A stretch of DNA of 26,431 bases from CAYYJM01 sp964471755 (GTDB taxonomy: Bacteria; Planctomycetota; Planctomycetia; Gemmatales; Gemmataceae), in NCBI GenBank assembly GCA_964471755.1, contig CAYYJM010000057.1, positions 1 through 26,431 of the forward strand, written 5' to 3'. This document shows, piece by piece, positions 14,804-22,542 of this stretch. Numbering within the stretch: position 1 is the stretch's first letter; each line of letters begins with the position of its first letter. Under the pieces are notes generated by a model that ran no database searches, was not told the origin of the DNA, and saw nothing but the letters and a program-made list of their open reading frames with translations. The position numbers were made by a program, and so were the translations under genes.

Positions 14804-14882
14804 GGCGAGCGTGGAGCTGACGCTCCATGATCTTCACTTCCGAGCGAACCGTCACTCATGGGGCTGACGCCCCACGCTCGCC
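14804..14882. repeat. Pair of inverted REP-like units between fabD and acpP
   Basis: The 201-base space between fabD and acpP contains two inverted 23-base units (14804-14826 and 14860-14882). They share an outer 11-bp arm (14804-14814 complementary to 14872-14882). Each also has its own small hairpin: GGAGC-TGAC-GCTCC at 14813-14826 and GGGGC-TGAC-GCCCC at 14860-14873. The arrangement resembles a BIME made of two REPs. It lies within the fatty-acid operon and could affect mRNA stability or partial termination. No other feature is evident in this space. Confidence 0.8.
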
Positions 14883-14888
14883 TTCGGC

Positions 14889-15794
14889 TCAGACCGGAAC
14901 GGTGGCACATGCCACCCCGCGCTGGATCCGTTTCAGCAGCCCGGCCAGCACCTTGCCCGGACCGATTTCATAGAAATTGTCCACGCCCTCGTCGAGCAGT
15001 CCTTGCAGCAGAGCCTGCATGCGCACCGGCTGCACCACCTGCGAAACGAGCAGATCCCGGATCTCCGCCGGGTCCGTGTGGGGCCGGGCATCGACGTTGG
15101 ACCAGACCGGGATACGCGGCGTCTGCAACGGTACGTCGGCCAGGGCCTCGGTCAGGCGGTCGTCGGCGGGCTTCATCAACTCGGTGTGGAAGGCCCCGGC
15201 CACGGCCAGGCGGATGCAGCGGTGTCCCGCCTCCTCGGCCTGCTGCTGCACCTGCTCGACAGCCGGCGTCGCTCCCGAGACGACCAGGTTGCCCGGACAG
15301 AGGAAATTGGCGATGCGAACCGGCCCCAGAGATGAGGCGGTCGCGACCAGTTCCTCGAGTCGGGCCTGGTCCATCAGCAGCACCGAGGCCATCGCTCCGG
15401 AGCGGGCGTCGGCGGCCGCCTGCATCGCCTCGCCACGCTTCTGCACCAGACGCAGGCCATCCTCGAATCGGAACGCGCCGGCGAAGGTCAGGGCGGTGTA
15501 TTCGCCCAGGCTCAGCCCGGCGGCATACGCACACGCACCGACCAGGTCCGGCCGCTCGGCGGTGAGTTGCTCCAGGGCGGCCAGGCTGGCCACGAAGATC
15601 GCCGGCTGGCTGACGACCGTCGAATCCAGGCGTTCCTTCGGGCCGTTCAGGCAAACGTCGAGCAGGTCGTAGCCGAGTACCTTCCGGGCGGTCTGGAACA
15701 GCTCACGGGCCGGGGGACGCTGTTCCACCAGATCCTTGCACATGCCCACGAACTGGGCACCCTGACCGGGAAAGAGGAAGGCAATTCGACTCAT
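14889..15794 (-). CDS. fabD: Malonyl-CoA:ACP transacylase
   Basis: The 301-residue enzyme transfers malonyl from CoA to ACP. The N-terminal FLFPGQGAQFVGM contains Q11. The nucleophile S95 lies in AAGLSLGEYT (GxSxG), R120 in LVQKRGEAM binds the malonyl carboxylate, and H203 in VAGAFHTELM is the catalytic base. Length and motifs are canonical. The start ATG has AAGGT seven bases upstream and lies 36 bases after plsX. Confidence 0.97.
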   Translation of the reverse strand: MSRIAFLFPGQGAQFVGMCKDLVEQRPPARELFQTARKVLGYDLLDVCLNGPKERLDSTVVSQPAIFVASLAALEQLTAERPDLVGACAYAAGLSLGEYTALTFAGAFRFEDGLRLVQKRGEAMQAAADARSGAMASVLLMDQARLEELVATASSLGPVRIANFLCPGNLVVSGATPAVEQVQQQAEEAGHRCIRLAVAGAFHTELMKPADDRLTEALADVPLQTPRIPVWSNVDARPHTDPAEIRDLLVSQVVQPVRMQALLQGLLDEGVDNFYEIGPGKVLAGLLKRIQRGVACATVPV

Positions 15795-15830
15795 GGCTGC
15801 GACCTTGAACGGCGGAGGAAGGGGAAGGCC

Positions 15831-16820
15831 TCAGCAACCTTCGAGTTCCTGGACGATGCGTTGATTGAGCCCGGCCCGGGCGTAGGTGGCGGCGATGGCC
15901 AGCGCGTTCTTGATGGCTTTCTCTCCCGAACTGCCATGACAGATGATGCAGATGCCATCGATCCCCAGCAACGGGGCTCCACCGTAGGTGCTGTAGTCGT
16001 GCCGATCATGCAGGTTGTGCAGCGCCTGCATGGCCTGAGGCAACTCCGCCTTCAGGGTGGCGGCCAACTCCTGGCCGACCATCTTCATGGTGAACTCAAA
16101 CAGCCCCTCGCTGACCTTGAGGACGACGTTGCCGACGAAGCCATCGCAGACGACGACATCGGCCGCCCCACGATGAATGTCGCGTCCCTCGATGTTGCCG
16201 ACGAACTGGTCGCGAAACGGACTGCCCGCGAACAGGGCGTGCGTCTCCTGGGCCAGTTCGTGCCCCTTGGCCTCCTCCGAGCCGATGTTCATGACGCCAA
16301 TCGTCGGCTGCGGCTTCTTGAGGATGGAGCGGGCGAAGATCGCGCCCATAACGCCATACTGGAACAGGTGTTCCGGCGTCGGATTGACGTTGGCCCCCAC
16401 GTCGATCAGGACACACGGCCCCTTCATGGTGGGCATGATGGTGGCGATGCCCGGCCGCTTGACGTTCTTCAGGAAGCGCCGACCGAGGAGGCCGCCCGCG
16501 ACCATGGCCCCGGTGTTGCCCGCCGAGACGATGCCCCCGACCTTCTGCTGGGCCAGTAACTGCCAGCAACGGAGGATGGAGTTGTCGGGCTTGCGGCGCA
16601 TGGCCTCGACCGGCTTCTCGTCCATGCCGACCACCTGAGTGGCGGAGAAAAGCTCCAGCCGATCACGATGGTCCGCTCCCTGGAGAAGGGGCTCCAGTTG
16701 CGGCAGGTCGCCGACGAGGACGACGTGAAGTTCGGGGTCCTGGGCCACTGCCTGAACCGCGCCGGTCACGATCGGACCCGGAGCGTGGTCACCGCCCATC
16801 GCGTCCAGAGCGATTCGCAT
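15831..16820 (-). CDS. plsX: Phosphate acyltransferase PlsX
   Basis: The 329-residue protein begins MRIALDAMGGDHAPGPIVTG, the diagnostic PlsX N-terminus, and continues with KPDNSILRCWQLLAQQKVGG and VSAGNTGAMVAGG. PlsX converts acyl-ACP to acyl-phosphate for PlsY in phospholipid synthesis, peripherally at the membrane. It follows rpmF by three bases and precedes fabD, the classical rpmF-plsX-fab order. Confidence 0.97.
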   Translation of the reverse strand: MRIALDAMGGDHAPGPIVTGAVQAVAQDPELHVVLVGDLPQLEPLLQGADHRDRLELFSATQVVGMDEKPVEAMRRKPDNSILRCWQLLAQQKVGGIVSAGNTGAMVAGGLLGRRFLKNVKRPGIATIMPTMKGPCVLIDVGANVNPTPEHLFQYGVMGAIFARSILKKPQPTIGVMNIGSEEAKGHELAQETHALFAGSPFRDQFVGNIEGRDIHRGAADVVVCDGFVGNVVLKVSEGLFEFTMKMVGQELAATLKAELPQAMQALHNLHDRHDYSTYGGAPLLGIDGICIICHGSSGEKAIKNALAIAATYARAGLNQRIVQELEGC

Positions 16821-16823
16821 GGG

Positions 16824-17021
16824 TTACTTCCCCTTTTCCTTCTTCTCGACGGGCAACTCGGCAATGCGTCCCTGGTAAGTGCCACAGGTGGCACAGACGC
16901 GATGCGGCAGGATCGGCTGCTCGCACTTCGAGCAATACTGAACCTGCTTCGGGGTCAGGTGATGATGGCTCCGCCGGCTGCCTTGGCGGGCGCGAGACGT
17001 TCGTCGCTTCGGTACGGCCAT
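16824..17021 (-). CDS. rpmF: 50S ribosomal protein bL32
   Basis: The 65-residue basic protein begins MAVPKRRTSRARQGSRRSHH, the characteristic bL32 start, and carries a zinc-binding pair C30/C33 and C43/C46, so it is the zinc-containing form. The start at 17021 is chosen because MAVPK is conserved; the longer in-frame upstream extension is not. The C-terminus has an extra Lys/Glu-rich tail. It leads the lipid operon. The DUF177 gene often found just before rpmF is absent here. Confidence 0.97.
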   Translation of the reverse strand: MAVPKRRTSRARQGSRRSHHHLTPKQVQYCSKCEQPILPHRVCATCGTYQGRIAELPVEKKEKGK

Positions 17022-17064
17022 GTCGATGATTCCTGTCCAGAGCGCGGAGGCATGAAAGCTTGTA

Positions 17065-17093
17065 ATCGTAGGGACTTCCCACTCGACTGTCAA
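17065..17093 (-). promoter_or_regulatory. Strong sigma70-type promoter for rpmF-plsX-fab operon
   Basis: On the minus strand a perfect TTGACA (17093-17088), a 17-base spacer and TACGAT (17070-17065) lie about 45 bases before the rpmF ATG. This is the best promoter match in the window. Confidence 0.75.
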
Positions 17094-17162
17094 GCAAACC
17101 GGCTTTCGCCCCGATTGAGCCCGTGCTGTCCAGTCGAGACCGACGACGCCGTCCCGGTCGTC

Positions 17163-17171
17163 TGCTATGAT
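17163..17171 (+). promoter_or_regulatory. Extended -10 promoter element for HIT-dgt operon
   Basis: TGC followed by TATGAT (17166-17171) forms an extended -10 (TGnTATAAT-like) about 50 bases before the ATG at 17222. No clear -35 box is seen at the usual distance, which is normal for extended -10 promoters. It is divergent from the rpmF promoter. Confidence 0.5.
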
Positions 17172-17221
17172 ACAACTCGGACTGGCAAGTGTCCGGCCAG
17201 CGAGCAAGGAAAGGAACCGCG

Positions 17222-17755
17222 ATGGACCATCTCTGGGCCCCCTGGCGTCTGGCCTATGTCGCCAATCCGAAGCCGACGCCCGCGGTGGAAACCTGCTTCG
17301 TGTGCGATGGCCTCGCCGCCAGCGACGATCGGGCGAATCTCTTCGCCCTGCGGACGCCCCGCGCCGTCGTGGTTCTCAATCGCTTCCCCTATAACAACGG
17401 CCACCTGCTCATCGCTCCCCTGCGTCATGTGGGTCGGCTCGACGACCTTTCGGGCGACGAGCATCTCGAGATGCAGACGACCCTGACCCGGATGGTCGCC
17501 CTGCTCGACGACCTTTTTCGCCCTGAGGGGTATAACATCGGCCTGAATCTGGGTCGGGTCGCCGGTGCTGGCCTGCCCGGTCATCTGCACTGGCACCTGG
17601 TGCCCCGCTGGAACGGCGACACGAACTTCATGCCCGTCCTGGCCGATACCAAGGTGATCGTCCAGTCTCTGCACGCCCTGTATGATCAGCTCGTTACCCG
17701 CCTCGGCGAGAGCCCTGTTCTCTCCCGTTCCCCGATCGTCTCGGAGGGACCATGA
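17222..17755 (+). CDS. HIT family hydrolase/phosphorylase (Ap4A phosphorylase-like)
   Basis: The product has 177 residues beginning MDHLWAPWRLAYV, a start seen in HIT proteins of the Ap4A phosphorylase type. C25/C28 in ETCFVC may bind zinc. The central NRFPYNNGHLLIAPLRHV and the histidine triad H121-L-H123-W-H125 in GLPGHLHWHLVPRW are canonical; the middle His forms the nucleotidyl intermediate. Likely substrates are dinucleoside polyphosphates or nucleotide conjugates. The ATG at 17222 follows AAGGAAAGGAA and is chosen over the upstream in-frame ATG at 17189, which adds a non-conserved extension. It overlaps dgt by four bases. Confidence 0.93.
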   Translation: MDHLWAPWRLAYVANPKPTPAVETCFVCDGLAASDDRANLFALRTPRAVVVLNRFPYNNGHLLIAPLRHVGRLDDLSGDEHLEMQTTLTRMVALLDDLFRPEGYNIGLNLGRVAGAGLPGHLHWHLVPRWNGDTNFMPVLADTKVIVQSLHALYDQLVTRLGESPVLSRSPIVSEGP

Positions 17756-18933
17756 CCAGGTCGATCGGCATCGCCGGTGATCCCCACGTCCTGTCCGACT
17801 GGCTGGAGCAGGAAGACCACCTGCTGGCCCCGTACGCGATGCGCAGCCGGGAGAGTCGCGGCCGGGCTCATCACGAGGAGCCGCATCCGTTCCGGACGCC
17901 CTACCAGCGCGACCGGGATCGCATCGTCCACAGCACGGCGTTTCGTCGGCTGATGCACAAGACTCAGGTCCTCGTCACGCAGACGAATGATCATCACCGG
18001 ACCCGTCTGACGCACACGCTGGAGGTGACGCAGATCGCCCGAACCCTGGCCCGCCGACTGGCCTTGAACGAGGATCTGACCGAGGCGATCGCCCTGTCAC
18101 ACGACCTGGGGCATCCGCCGTTCGGCCACGCCGGCGAGATCGCCCTGGACGGCCGCCTGCGCGAGCGGGGCGGATTCGAGCATAATCGCCACGGCCTGCG
18201 CATCGTCGAGAAACTCGAATATCCGTACGCCCAGTTCCCCGGATTGAACCTGACCTGGGAAGTCCGCGAGGCGATGGCCCAGCACAGCAAACGGGCCGAC
18301 GCGCCGGAGATCGCTCCGTTCCGGGCAGTCGGACAGCCCCTGCTGGAGGCGCAGATCGCCGACGAGGCCGACAGCCTGGCCTATGACGCCCACGACATCG
18401 ACGACGCCCTGAGCCTGGGCCTGATCACCTCCACCGAACTGCTCGAGGTGGCCGGCTGGCGACGGGCCGTGGAAGAATCCCGTCGCCGTCACGGCGAGTT
18501 GCCCCCGGAACAATTTCAGACGACCGTCCTCCGCATTCTCATCGGCTGGCAGATCACCGACGTGCTGGAATCGACCTGGCAGCGCATCTGCCAGGAACGA
18601 CTCGCTTCCGTGGCGGACGTGCGAGCCCGGGCCGACGTGCTGGTCGGGCCGTCGCCGGAATGGCGCGACCTGCGCCAGGAAATTGAAACCTTCCTGACGA
18701 CCCGAGTCTACCGACACTACCGGGTCCAGCGGATGGCCCTGAAGGGGGCTCGGATCGTCACCGAGTTGTTCGATGAGTTTTGCCGATCCCCTGAGCTGCT
18801 GCCCACGCGCTACCAGCGCCGTCGGGAGAGCCTCAGCACCGAGCAGGTGGTCTGCGATTACGTCGCGGGAATGACCGACCGCTTCGCCCAGGATGAGTAT
18901 CTGCGCCTTTTCCAGCCTTACGCTCCGCCCTGA
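17752..18933 (+). CDS. dgt: Deoxyguanosinetriphosphate triphosphohydrolase-like HD protein
   Basis: The 393-residue protein belongs to the dGTPase family of HD phosphohydrolases, which cleave dNTPs to nucleoside plus triphosphate. The characteristic RDRDRIVHSTAFRRLMHKTQV precedes H88 in RLTHTLEVTQIA. The metal-binding HD pair is H117-D118 in ALSHDLGHPPFGHAGE. Downstream SLAYDAHDIDDAL carries the last metal-ligand Asp. The ATG overlaps the HIT gene stop (ATGA), so the two are coupled, consistent with a joint role in nucleotide housekeeping. Many such homologues are dNTPases of broader specificity than E. coli Dgt, so exact substrate is uncertain. Confidence 0.95.
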   Translation: MTRSIGIAGDPHVLSDWLEQEDHLLAPYAMRSRESRGRAHHEEPHPFRTPYQRDRDRIVHSTAFRRLMHKTQVLVTQTNDHHRTRLTHTLEVTQIARTLARRLALNEDLTEAIALSHDLGHPPFGHAGEIALDGRLRERGGFEHNRHGLRIVEKLEYPYAQFPGLNLTWEVREAMAQHSKRADAPEIAPFRAVGQPLLEAQIADEADSLAYDAHDIDDALSLGLITSTELLEVAGWRRAVEESRRRHGELPPEQFQTTVLRILIGWQITDVLESTWQRICQERLASVADVRARADVLVGPSPEWRDLRQEIETFLTTRVYRHYRVQRMALKGARIVTELFDEFCRSPELLPTRYQRRRESLSTEQVVCDYVAGMTDRFAQDEYLRLFQPYAPP

Positions 18934-19022
18934 GTCTCTAATGTATTCTTCAGGAGCCCTCGGAAATCTCGTTTGACCAGAACCCCCCGGTTGCCCGCTC
19001 CCGTGCTTCGGAGGTCCGACCC

Positions 19023-20186
19023 GTGCTGAAGACGATCCTGTCCTGGTTCACGCCGGATGACAAACCCCGACCGGGGACGGTCCTTCTGTGGGTTCTGCGC
19101 GGCTGCTTCGGAGCGATCATGATCGGGATCGCCATGACGGCGTTCCAGCATTTTCTGCACGCCAACAACCCCAGCGGTGCCACCTCACGGAGCTGGGCCG
19201 CCTTTCTGTCGATCCTGACTTTCGGGTTCCTCGTCATCCTGACCGACGTGCTGATTCGGGACAAGCAGATCACCACCATCTCAGCCGTCTACTTCGGCCT
19301 GCTGCTGGGTCTGCTCCTGGGCAACATCTTCGCGGCCGCCCTGCACCCGTTCCTCTTCGACGCTCCAGCGGACCGGCCCTCCTTCGAGAGCAATCTGCTG
19401 CGCATTTTCCTGACCGTCTTGTGTTGTTATGTCTGCGTCTCCACCCTGTTACAAACGAAGGACGAATTCCGCTTCATCATTCCCTACGTCGAATTCGCGC
19501 GACAGATCAAGGGAAATCGTCCCCTGGTTCTCGATACGAGTGTAATTATCGACGGCCGAATTGCCGATATATGCGACACCCGGTTCATCGATGCCGTGAT
19601 CATCGTGCCACGCTTCGTGTTACAGGAACTGCAGGGGATCGCGGATAGTTCCGACAAGTTGAAGCGGAACCGGGGTCGGCGCGGTCTGGACATGCTCAAG
19701 CGGATGCAGAACAACGAAAAGATTGAACTGCAGATGCATGAGGCGAACATTCCGGAACTGCGCAACATCCAGAAAGTCGATGAGCGGCTGGTGGTTCTGG
19801 CCAAGGCGCTGGGGGCCCGCGTGGTCACCAACGACTTCAACCTGAACAAGATCGCCCAGCTGCAAGGCGTGGAGGTGATCAACCTCAACGAACTGGCCAA
19901 CGCCCTCAAGTGGGTGGCTCTGCCCGGTGAAGCCCTGATCGTCAAGGTGGTCAAGCCGGGCGAACAGGTTGGTCAGGGAATCGGTTATCTCGACGACGGC
20001 ACGATGGTGGTCGTCGAACAGGGGCGCTCGCACCTGGGCCAGGAGGTCCCGGTCACGGTTACCAGCGTTCACCAGACTCCAGCCGGTCGGATGATCTTTG
20101 GCCGGATAGAGCCACGTACACCGAGCCCCGCGGATCGGGCCTCACCCGGTGGCGGCTCCCCCGCTTCCTCGAACACCGGGGGATGA
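19023..20186 (+). CDS. Membrane PIN-TRAM domain protein (YacL-like)
   Basis: This 387-residue protein starts at a GTG preceded by GGAGG eight bases upstream. Four hydrophobic segments lie at about residues 21-45, 58-77, 84-112 and 124-143. A PIN nuclease domain follows (about 165-290) with Asp171 and Asp177 in VLDTSVIIDGRIADI and later acidic residues in VDERLVVLAKA and VTNDFNLNKIA. A TRAM domain (about 305-365) ends in GRMIFGRIEP. The architecture matches YacL, a membrane-attached PIN/TRAM protein of Firmicutes and other phyla, likely acting on RNA. The last 25 residues are a Pro/Ser/Gly-rich tail. The 89 bases upstream hold no clear promoter, so readthrough from dgt is possible. Confidence 0.92.
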   Translation: MLKTILSWFTPDDKPRPGTVLLWVLRGCFGAIMIGIAMTAFQHFLHANNPSGATSRSWAAFLSILTFGFLVILTDVLIRDKQITTISAVYFGLLLGLLLGNIFAAALHPFLFDAPADRPSFESNLLRIFLTVLCCYVCVSTLLQTKDEFRFIIPYVEFARQIKGNRPLVLDTSVIIDGRIADICDTRFIDAVIIVPRFVLQELQGIADSSDKLKRNRGRRGLDMLKRMQNNEKIELQMHEANIPELRNIQKVDERLVVLAKALGARVVTNDFNLNKIAQLQGVEVINLNELANALKWVALPGEALIVKVVKPGEQVGQGIGYLDDGTMVVVEQGRSHLGQEVPVTVTSVHQTPAGRMIFGRIEPRTPSPADRASPGGGSPASSNTGG

Positions 20187-20239
20187 CGACAACGGACCCC
20201 GATCCAGCGGCGGCTCCACTTCCGCACAGGGGAAACGCC

Positions 20240-20965
20240 ATGTCACAAGGCGGATGGATTGGGGTGGTCACGATCGTCTCGCTGGCAGCGCTGCCGCTGC
20301 TGGCCCAGTCCCCTCAGGGTGGGCTCGGTCAGAAATCGGGTGCCTCCGACCACACTCTCGTCGAACGGCTCATGAACGCTCGCAAGGAGTATCAAGAAAC
20401 CCTGGAGGCGATGCGCGCCTACTACATCGCCGTCGGCGACCTTGAACGCGCTCGCTGGGCCGAGGACGAGCTTCTCCAGTATCACCGGATTACCAAGCAG
20501 GCTTTCCGGCTCGATCAGGTGGTTCCGCCGGCGAATCTGAAGGCGGAACACAACATCCCCGAAGCGAACAACATGCTCTTGCAGGCCCGACTCTACAAGG
20601 ACAAGGGCTGGGGCCAGGACTACACCGACAACCAGCGTCGGGCCGAGTTGTTGCTGGATACCCTGCTTGTCAAGTATCCCCAGTCCGACAAGATCAGCCA
20701 GGCGGCGTATCTTCTGGGCGACATCTACGAGGGACGGACCTACAAGCAGTACGCCCGTGCGGCGTTATTCTTCGAGCGCTGCTACCAGTGGAATCCGAAG
20801 ACGCAGCTCGACGCCCGGCTACGGGCGGCTCGCCTGTACGAGAAGGCACTGAACGAGCGCGTCAAGGCGATCGAGATCTATCGGGAGATCACCACGCACG
20901 AGTCGGACCCGAAACGGGTCGAGGAAGCCGAGCGCAAGCTGACGGAACTATCCGGCGGCAAGTGA
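20240..20965 (+). CDS. Exported TPR-like protein of unknown function
   Basis: The 241-residue product starting at the ATG at 20240 has AGGGGAAA upstream and a Sec-type signal (MSQGGWIGVVTIVSLAALPLLAQ). The alternative ATG at 20183 overlaps the previous stop (ATGA) but would put 19 hydrophilic residues before the signal. The mature part is alpha-helical with tetratricopeptide-like pairs, e.g. RRAELLLDTLLVKYPQSDKI, AAYLLGDIYEGRTYKQYARA and ARLYEKALNERVKAIEIYRE. Such periplasmic TPR proteins usually scaffold protein assemblies; the partner is unknown. It ends at a bidirectional terminator. Confidence 0.85.
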   Translation: MSQGGWIGVVTIVSLAALPLLAQSPQGGLGQKSGASDHTLVERLMNARKEYQETLEAMRAYYIAVGDLERARWAEDELLQYHRITKQAFRLDQVVPPANLKAEHNIPEANNMLLQARLYKDKGWGQDYTDNQRRAELLLDTLLVKYPQSDKISQAAYLLGDIYEGRTYKQYARAALFFERCYQWNPKTQLDARLRAARLYEKALNERVKAIEIYREITTHESDPKRVEEAERKLTELSGGK

Positions 20966-20974
20966 TTCAGAAAA

Positions 20975-21006
20975 CCGTCGGTCCCGGGGGCAACCAGGAC
21001 CGACGG
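20975..21006. terminator. Bidirectional intrinsic terminator between TPR gene and rplC
   Basis: A perfect 10-bp stem (CCGTCGGTCC at 20975-20984 with 20997-21006) and a 12-base loop separate two convergent genes. On the minus strand the stem is followed by TTTT, fitting rplC termination. On the plus strand it is followed by ATGTTTGT. The minus-strand stop of rplC is only seven bases away. Confidence 0.85.
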
Positions 21007-21013
21007 ATGTTTG

Positions 21014-21733
21014 TCACTTCTTGACCGGCTGCGGTCGGGTCTTCTTGCGGGTCGGTCGAACGATGACGAAGCCGCCGTTCGGTCCCGGCACGGCTCCCTC
21101 GACGAGCAGCAGGTTGTTCTCGGCGTCGAACTTCACGATCCGCAGGTTGCGCGAGGTGGTCTGGGTGTTGCCGTACTGGCCGGCCATCCGGATGCCGCGT
21201 TTCGGTCGGCCGCTACCTCGGTTGCTGGCGTTGGACGCGATCGAACCACGCTGTCGGCTACCCTTCTTGACACCGTGCGACTTGCGCAGACCCTTGTAGT
21301 TGTGCCGCTTCATGACGCCGGAATAGCCACGGCCCTTGCTCGTGCCGACGACATCGACCCGCTTGATTTCGCCGAAGACCTTGTCCACGGTGAGAACCTC
21401 GCCGACCTGGACGGCGGGAGCTTCCTGGAAGCGGAATTCGCGGATGTGCCGCTGCGGCTCGACCTCGGCCTTGGGGGCGAGCGGCTTCTTGCCTGCGGTG
21501 CGACGCTTGGAGGTCATCTTGCCCGAGACGTGGCCGGATTCGGCGCGCGTGGCCTTGCGGCGCGGCTTGTCCCGGTAGCCGAGCTGGACGGCGTGGTACT
21601 TGTCCTTTTCCAGGTTGCGGATCTGGAGGACGGGGCAGGGGCCGACTTGCAGGACGGTGACCGGGGCAATCTTGCCCTCGGAATCGTAGACCTGCGTCAT
21701 GCCGACCTTGGTGCCGAGCAAACCCATCGTCAT
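21014..21733 (-). CDS. rplC: 50S ribosomal protein uL3
   Basis: The 239-residue protein begins MTMGLLGTKVGMTQVYDSEG, the typical uL3 N-terminus. The conserved KGRGYSGVMKRHNYKG and GSIASNASNRGSGRPKRG segments match the 23S rRNA-binding core and central loop. The ATG at 21733 has GAGG upstream; MTM could also start at the second ATG. A C-terminal basic tail (TRKKTRPQPVKK) is present. In most bacteria rplC lies in the S10 operon after rpsJ; here neither rpsJ nor rplD adjoins it. It has its own promoter-like sequence and terminator. Confidence 0.97.
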   Translation of the reverse strand: MTMGLLGTKVGMTQVYDSEGKIAPVTVLQVGPCPVLQIRNLEKDKYHAVQLGYRDKPRRKATRAESGHVSGKMTSKRRTAGKKPLAPKAEVEPQRHIREFRFQEAPAVQVGEVLTVDKVFGEIKRVDVVGTSKGRGYSGVMKRHNYKGLRKSHGVKKGSRQRGSIASNASNRGSGRPKRGIRMAGQYGNTQTTSRNLRIVKFDAENNLLLVEGAVPGPNGGFVIVRPTRKKTRPQPVKK

Positions 21734-21771
21734 GGTGGAGAACCTCGCGTTGGCGATGCAACTGTCTGCGA

Positions 21772-21828
21772 GCCTCACCCGAGGCCCACGAGCATCATTG
21801 CAGCGACGGCCTGCGTTCGCAGCGTCGC
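21772..21828 (-). promoter_or_regulatory. Structured leader of rplC (two hairpins)
   Basis: Between the putative promoter and the rplC ATG the leader contains two hairpins. The first (21828-21803) has GCGACG/CGTCGC plus CTGC/GCAG with a GAAC loop and a two-base bulge. The second (21785-21772) has GCCTC/GAGGC with a four-base loop. Ribosomal protein genes are often controlled through such leaders, but regulation here is inference. Confidence 0.4.
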
Positions 21829-21838
21829 GGAAAAAGTT

Positions 21839-21867
21839 ACGATAGCGGAAGCCCGTTCGAGTGTCCA
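21839..21867 (-). promoter_or_regulatory. Putative sigma70-type promoter for rplC
   Basis: On the minus strand TGGACA (21867-21862, five of six), a 17-base spacer and TATCGT (21844-21839, four of six) lie about 105 bases before the rplC ATG. It is outside the mobile unit that begins at 21944. Confidence 0.5.
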
Positions 21868-21943
21868 GGTGGAGAGCCTCGTCATTCGGCGGCAGAGTTC
21901 TGGCAGCGTTACGACAAGGGGGAGTTCAAGAAGTAGCATCCCC

Positions 21944-21999
21944 GTTAGCCGGACGCGCCAGCGACGGATCATTCGCCGTCGCTGGCGCGTCCGGCTAAC
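21944..21999. repeat. REP pair (left end, BIME-like palindrome)
   Basis: Two inverted copies of a 24-base REP (21944-21967 and 21976-21999) are separated by eight bases. Each copy starts with GTTAG and can fold by itself into an imperfect hairpin (CCG, CGC, loop GCCA, GCG, CGG). The head GTTAG resembles the conserved 5' tetranucleotide of RAYT-associated REPs. Confidence 0.9.
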
Positions 22000-22026
22000 A
22001 TGGGGTGACCGACGAACGTCAATGCG

Positions 22027-22050
22027 CCGTCGCTGGCGCGTCCGGCTAAC
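22027..22050 (-). repeat. Single REP copy upstream of the RAYT start
   Basis: A third perfect copy of the 24-base REP, in inverted orientation, ends directly at the ribosome binding site GGGGAGGAGG (22051-22060) of the transposase gene. Its transcript could fold over the translation start region. Confidence 0.9.
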
Positions 22051-22065
22051 GGGGAGGAGGATTTC

Positions 22066-22542
22066 ATGGCCATCGCCTATTTTTCGACGTGGACTACCTA
22101 TGGGACCTGGCTTCCAGGAGACGCACGCGGCTGGTTTGAACACGGCCAAGGCCTTCGTGAGCCTGACCGGGCCCGTACACTTGAAGCCGCCTTCCTGATG
22201 AACGAAGACGCCATTACCCTCGACCTTGAGCAACGACGCATCGTCACCGAAACCATCACGGCACATTGTGCGGTCCGCCAATGGCTCCTGCACGCGGTGA
22301 ATTGCCGCTCCAATCATGTCCATGTGGTTGTGACGGCCAACGCCTGTGCCATCGAAATTCCGCGCGAGCAGTTCAAGGCCTGGTCTACCCGCAAACTCAA
22401 GGAAGGCCAACGACACCAGGGCGTGGCAGACGCTGCCCTGCGCAAGACGTGGTGGACGCAGCGTGGCTGGGACGTGTACATCGACGACGAAGACCATCTA
22501 CAGGAAGTCATCGCCTACGTACTCGAACGCCAGGACCGTTAG
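22066..22542 (+). CDS. REP-associated tyrosine transposase (RAYT, Y1/HUH)
   Basis: The 158-residue product belongs to the IS200-like Y1 transposase superfamily. The HUH motif is H84-V-H86 in CRSNHVHVVVTA and the probable catalytic tyrosine is Y151 in VIAYVLERQ. The N-terminal FSTWTTYGTWLPGDARGWF is typical of the planctomycete and proteobacterial RAYT group. Such enzymes cut single-stranded DNA at REP hairpins and are thought to spread REP elements. A strong GGAGGAGG lies five bases before the ATG. The TAG stop is part of the downstream REP (GTTAG), so gene and repeat are physically fused. It appears intact and possibly active. Confidence 0.93.
   Translation: MAIAYFSTWTTYGTWLPGDARGWFEHGQGLREPDRARTLEAAFLMNEDAITLDLEQRRIVTETITAHCAVRQWLLHAVNCRSNHVHVVVTANACAIEIPREQFKAWSTRKLKEGQRHQGVADAALRKTWWTQRGWDVYIDDEDHLQEVIAYVLERQDR

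Noticed and set aside
14442..14855. 137-residue version of the acyl carrier protein
   Set aside because: The extra N-terminal 56 residues are encoded by the REP-like spacer and do not resemble ACP; the ATG at 14687 has a good ribosome binding site.
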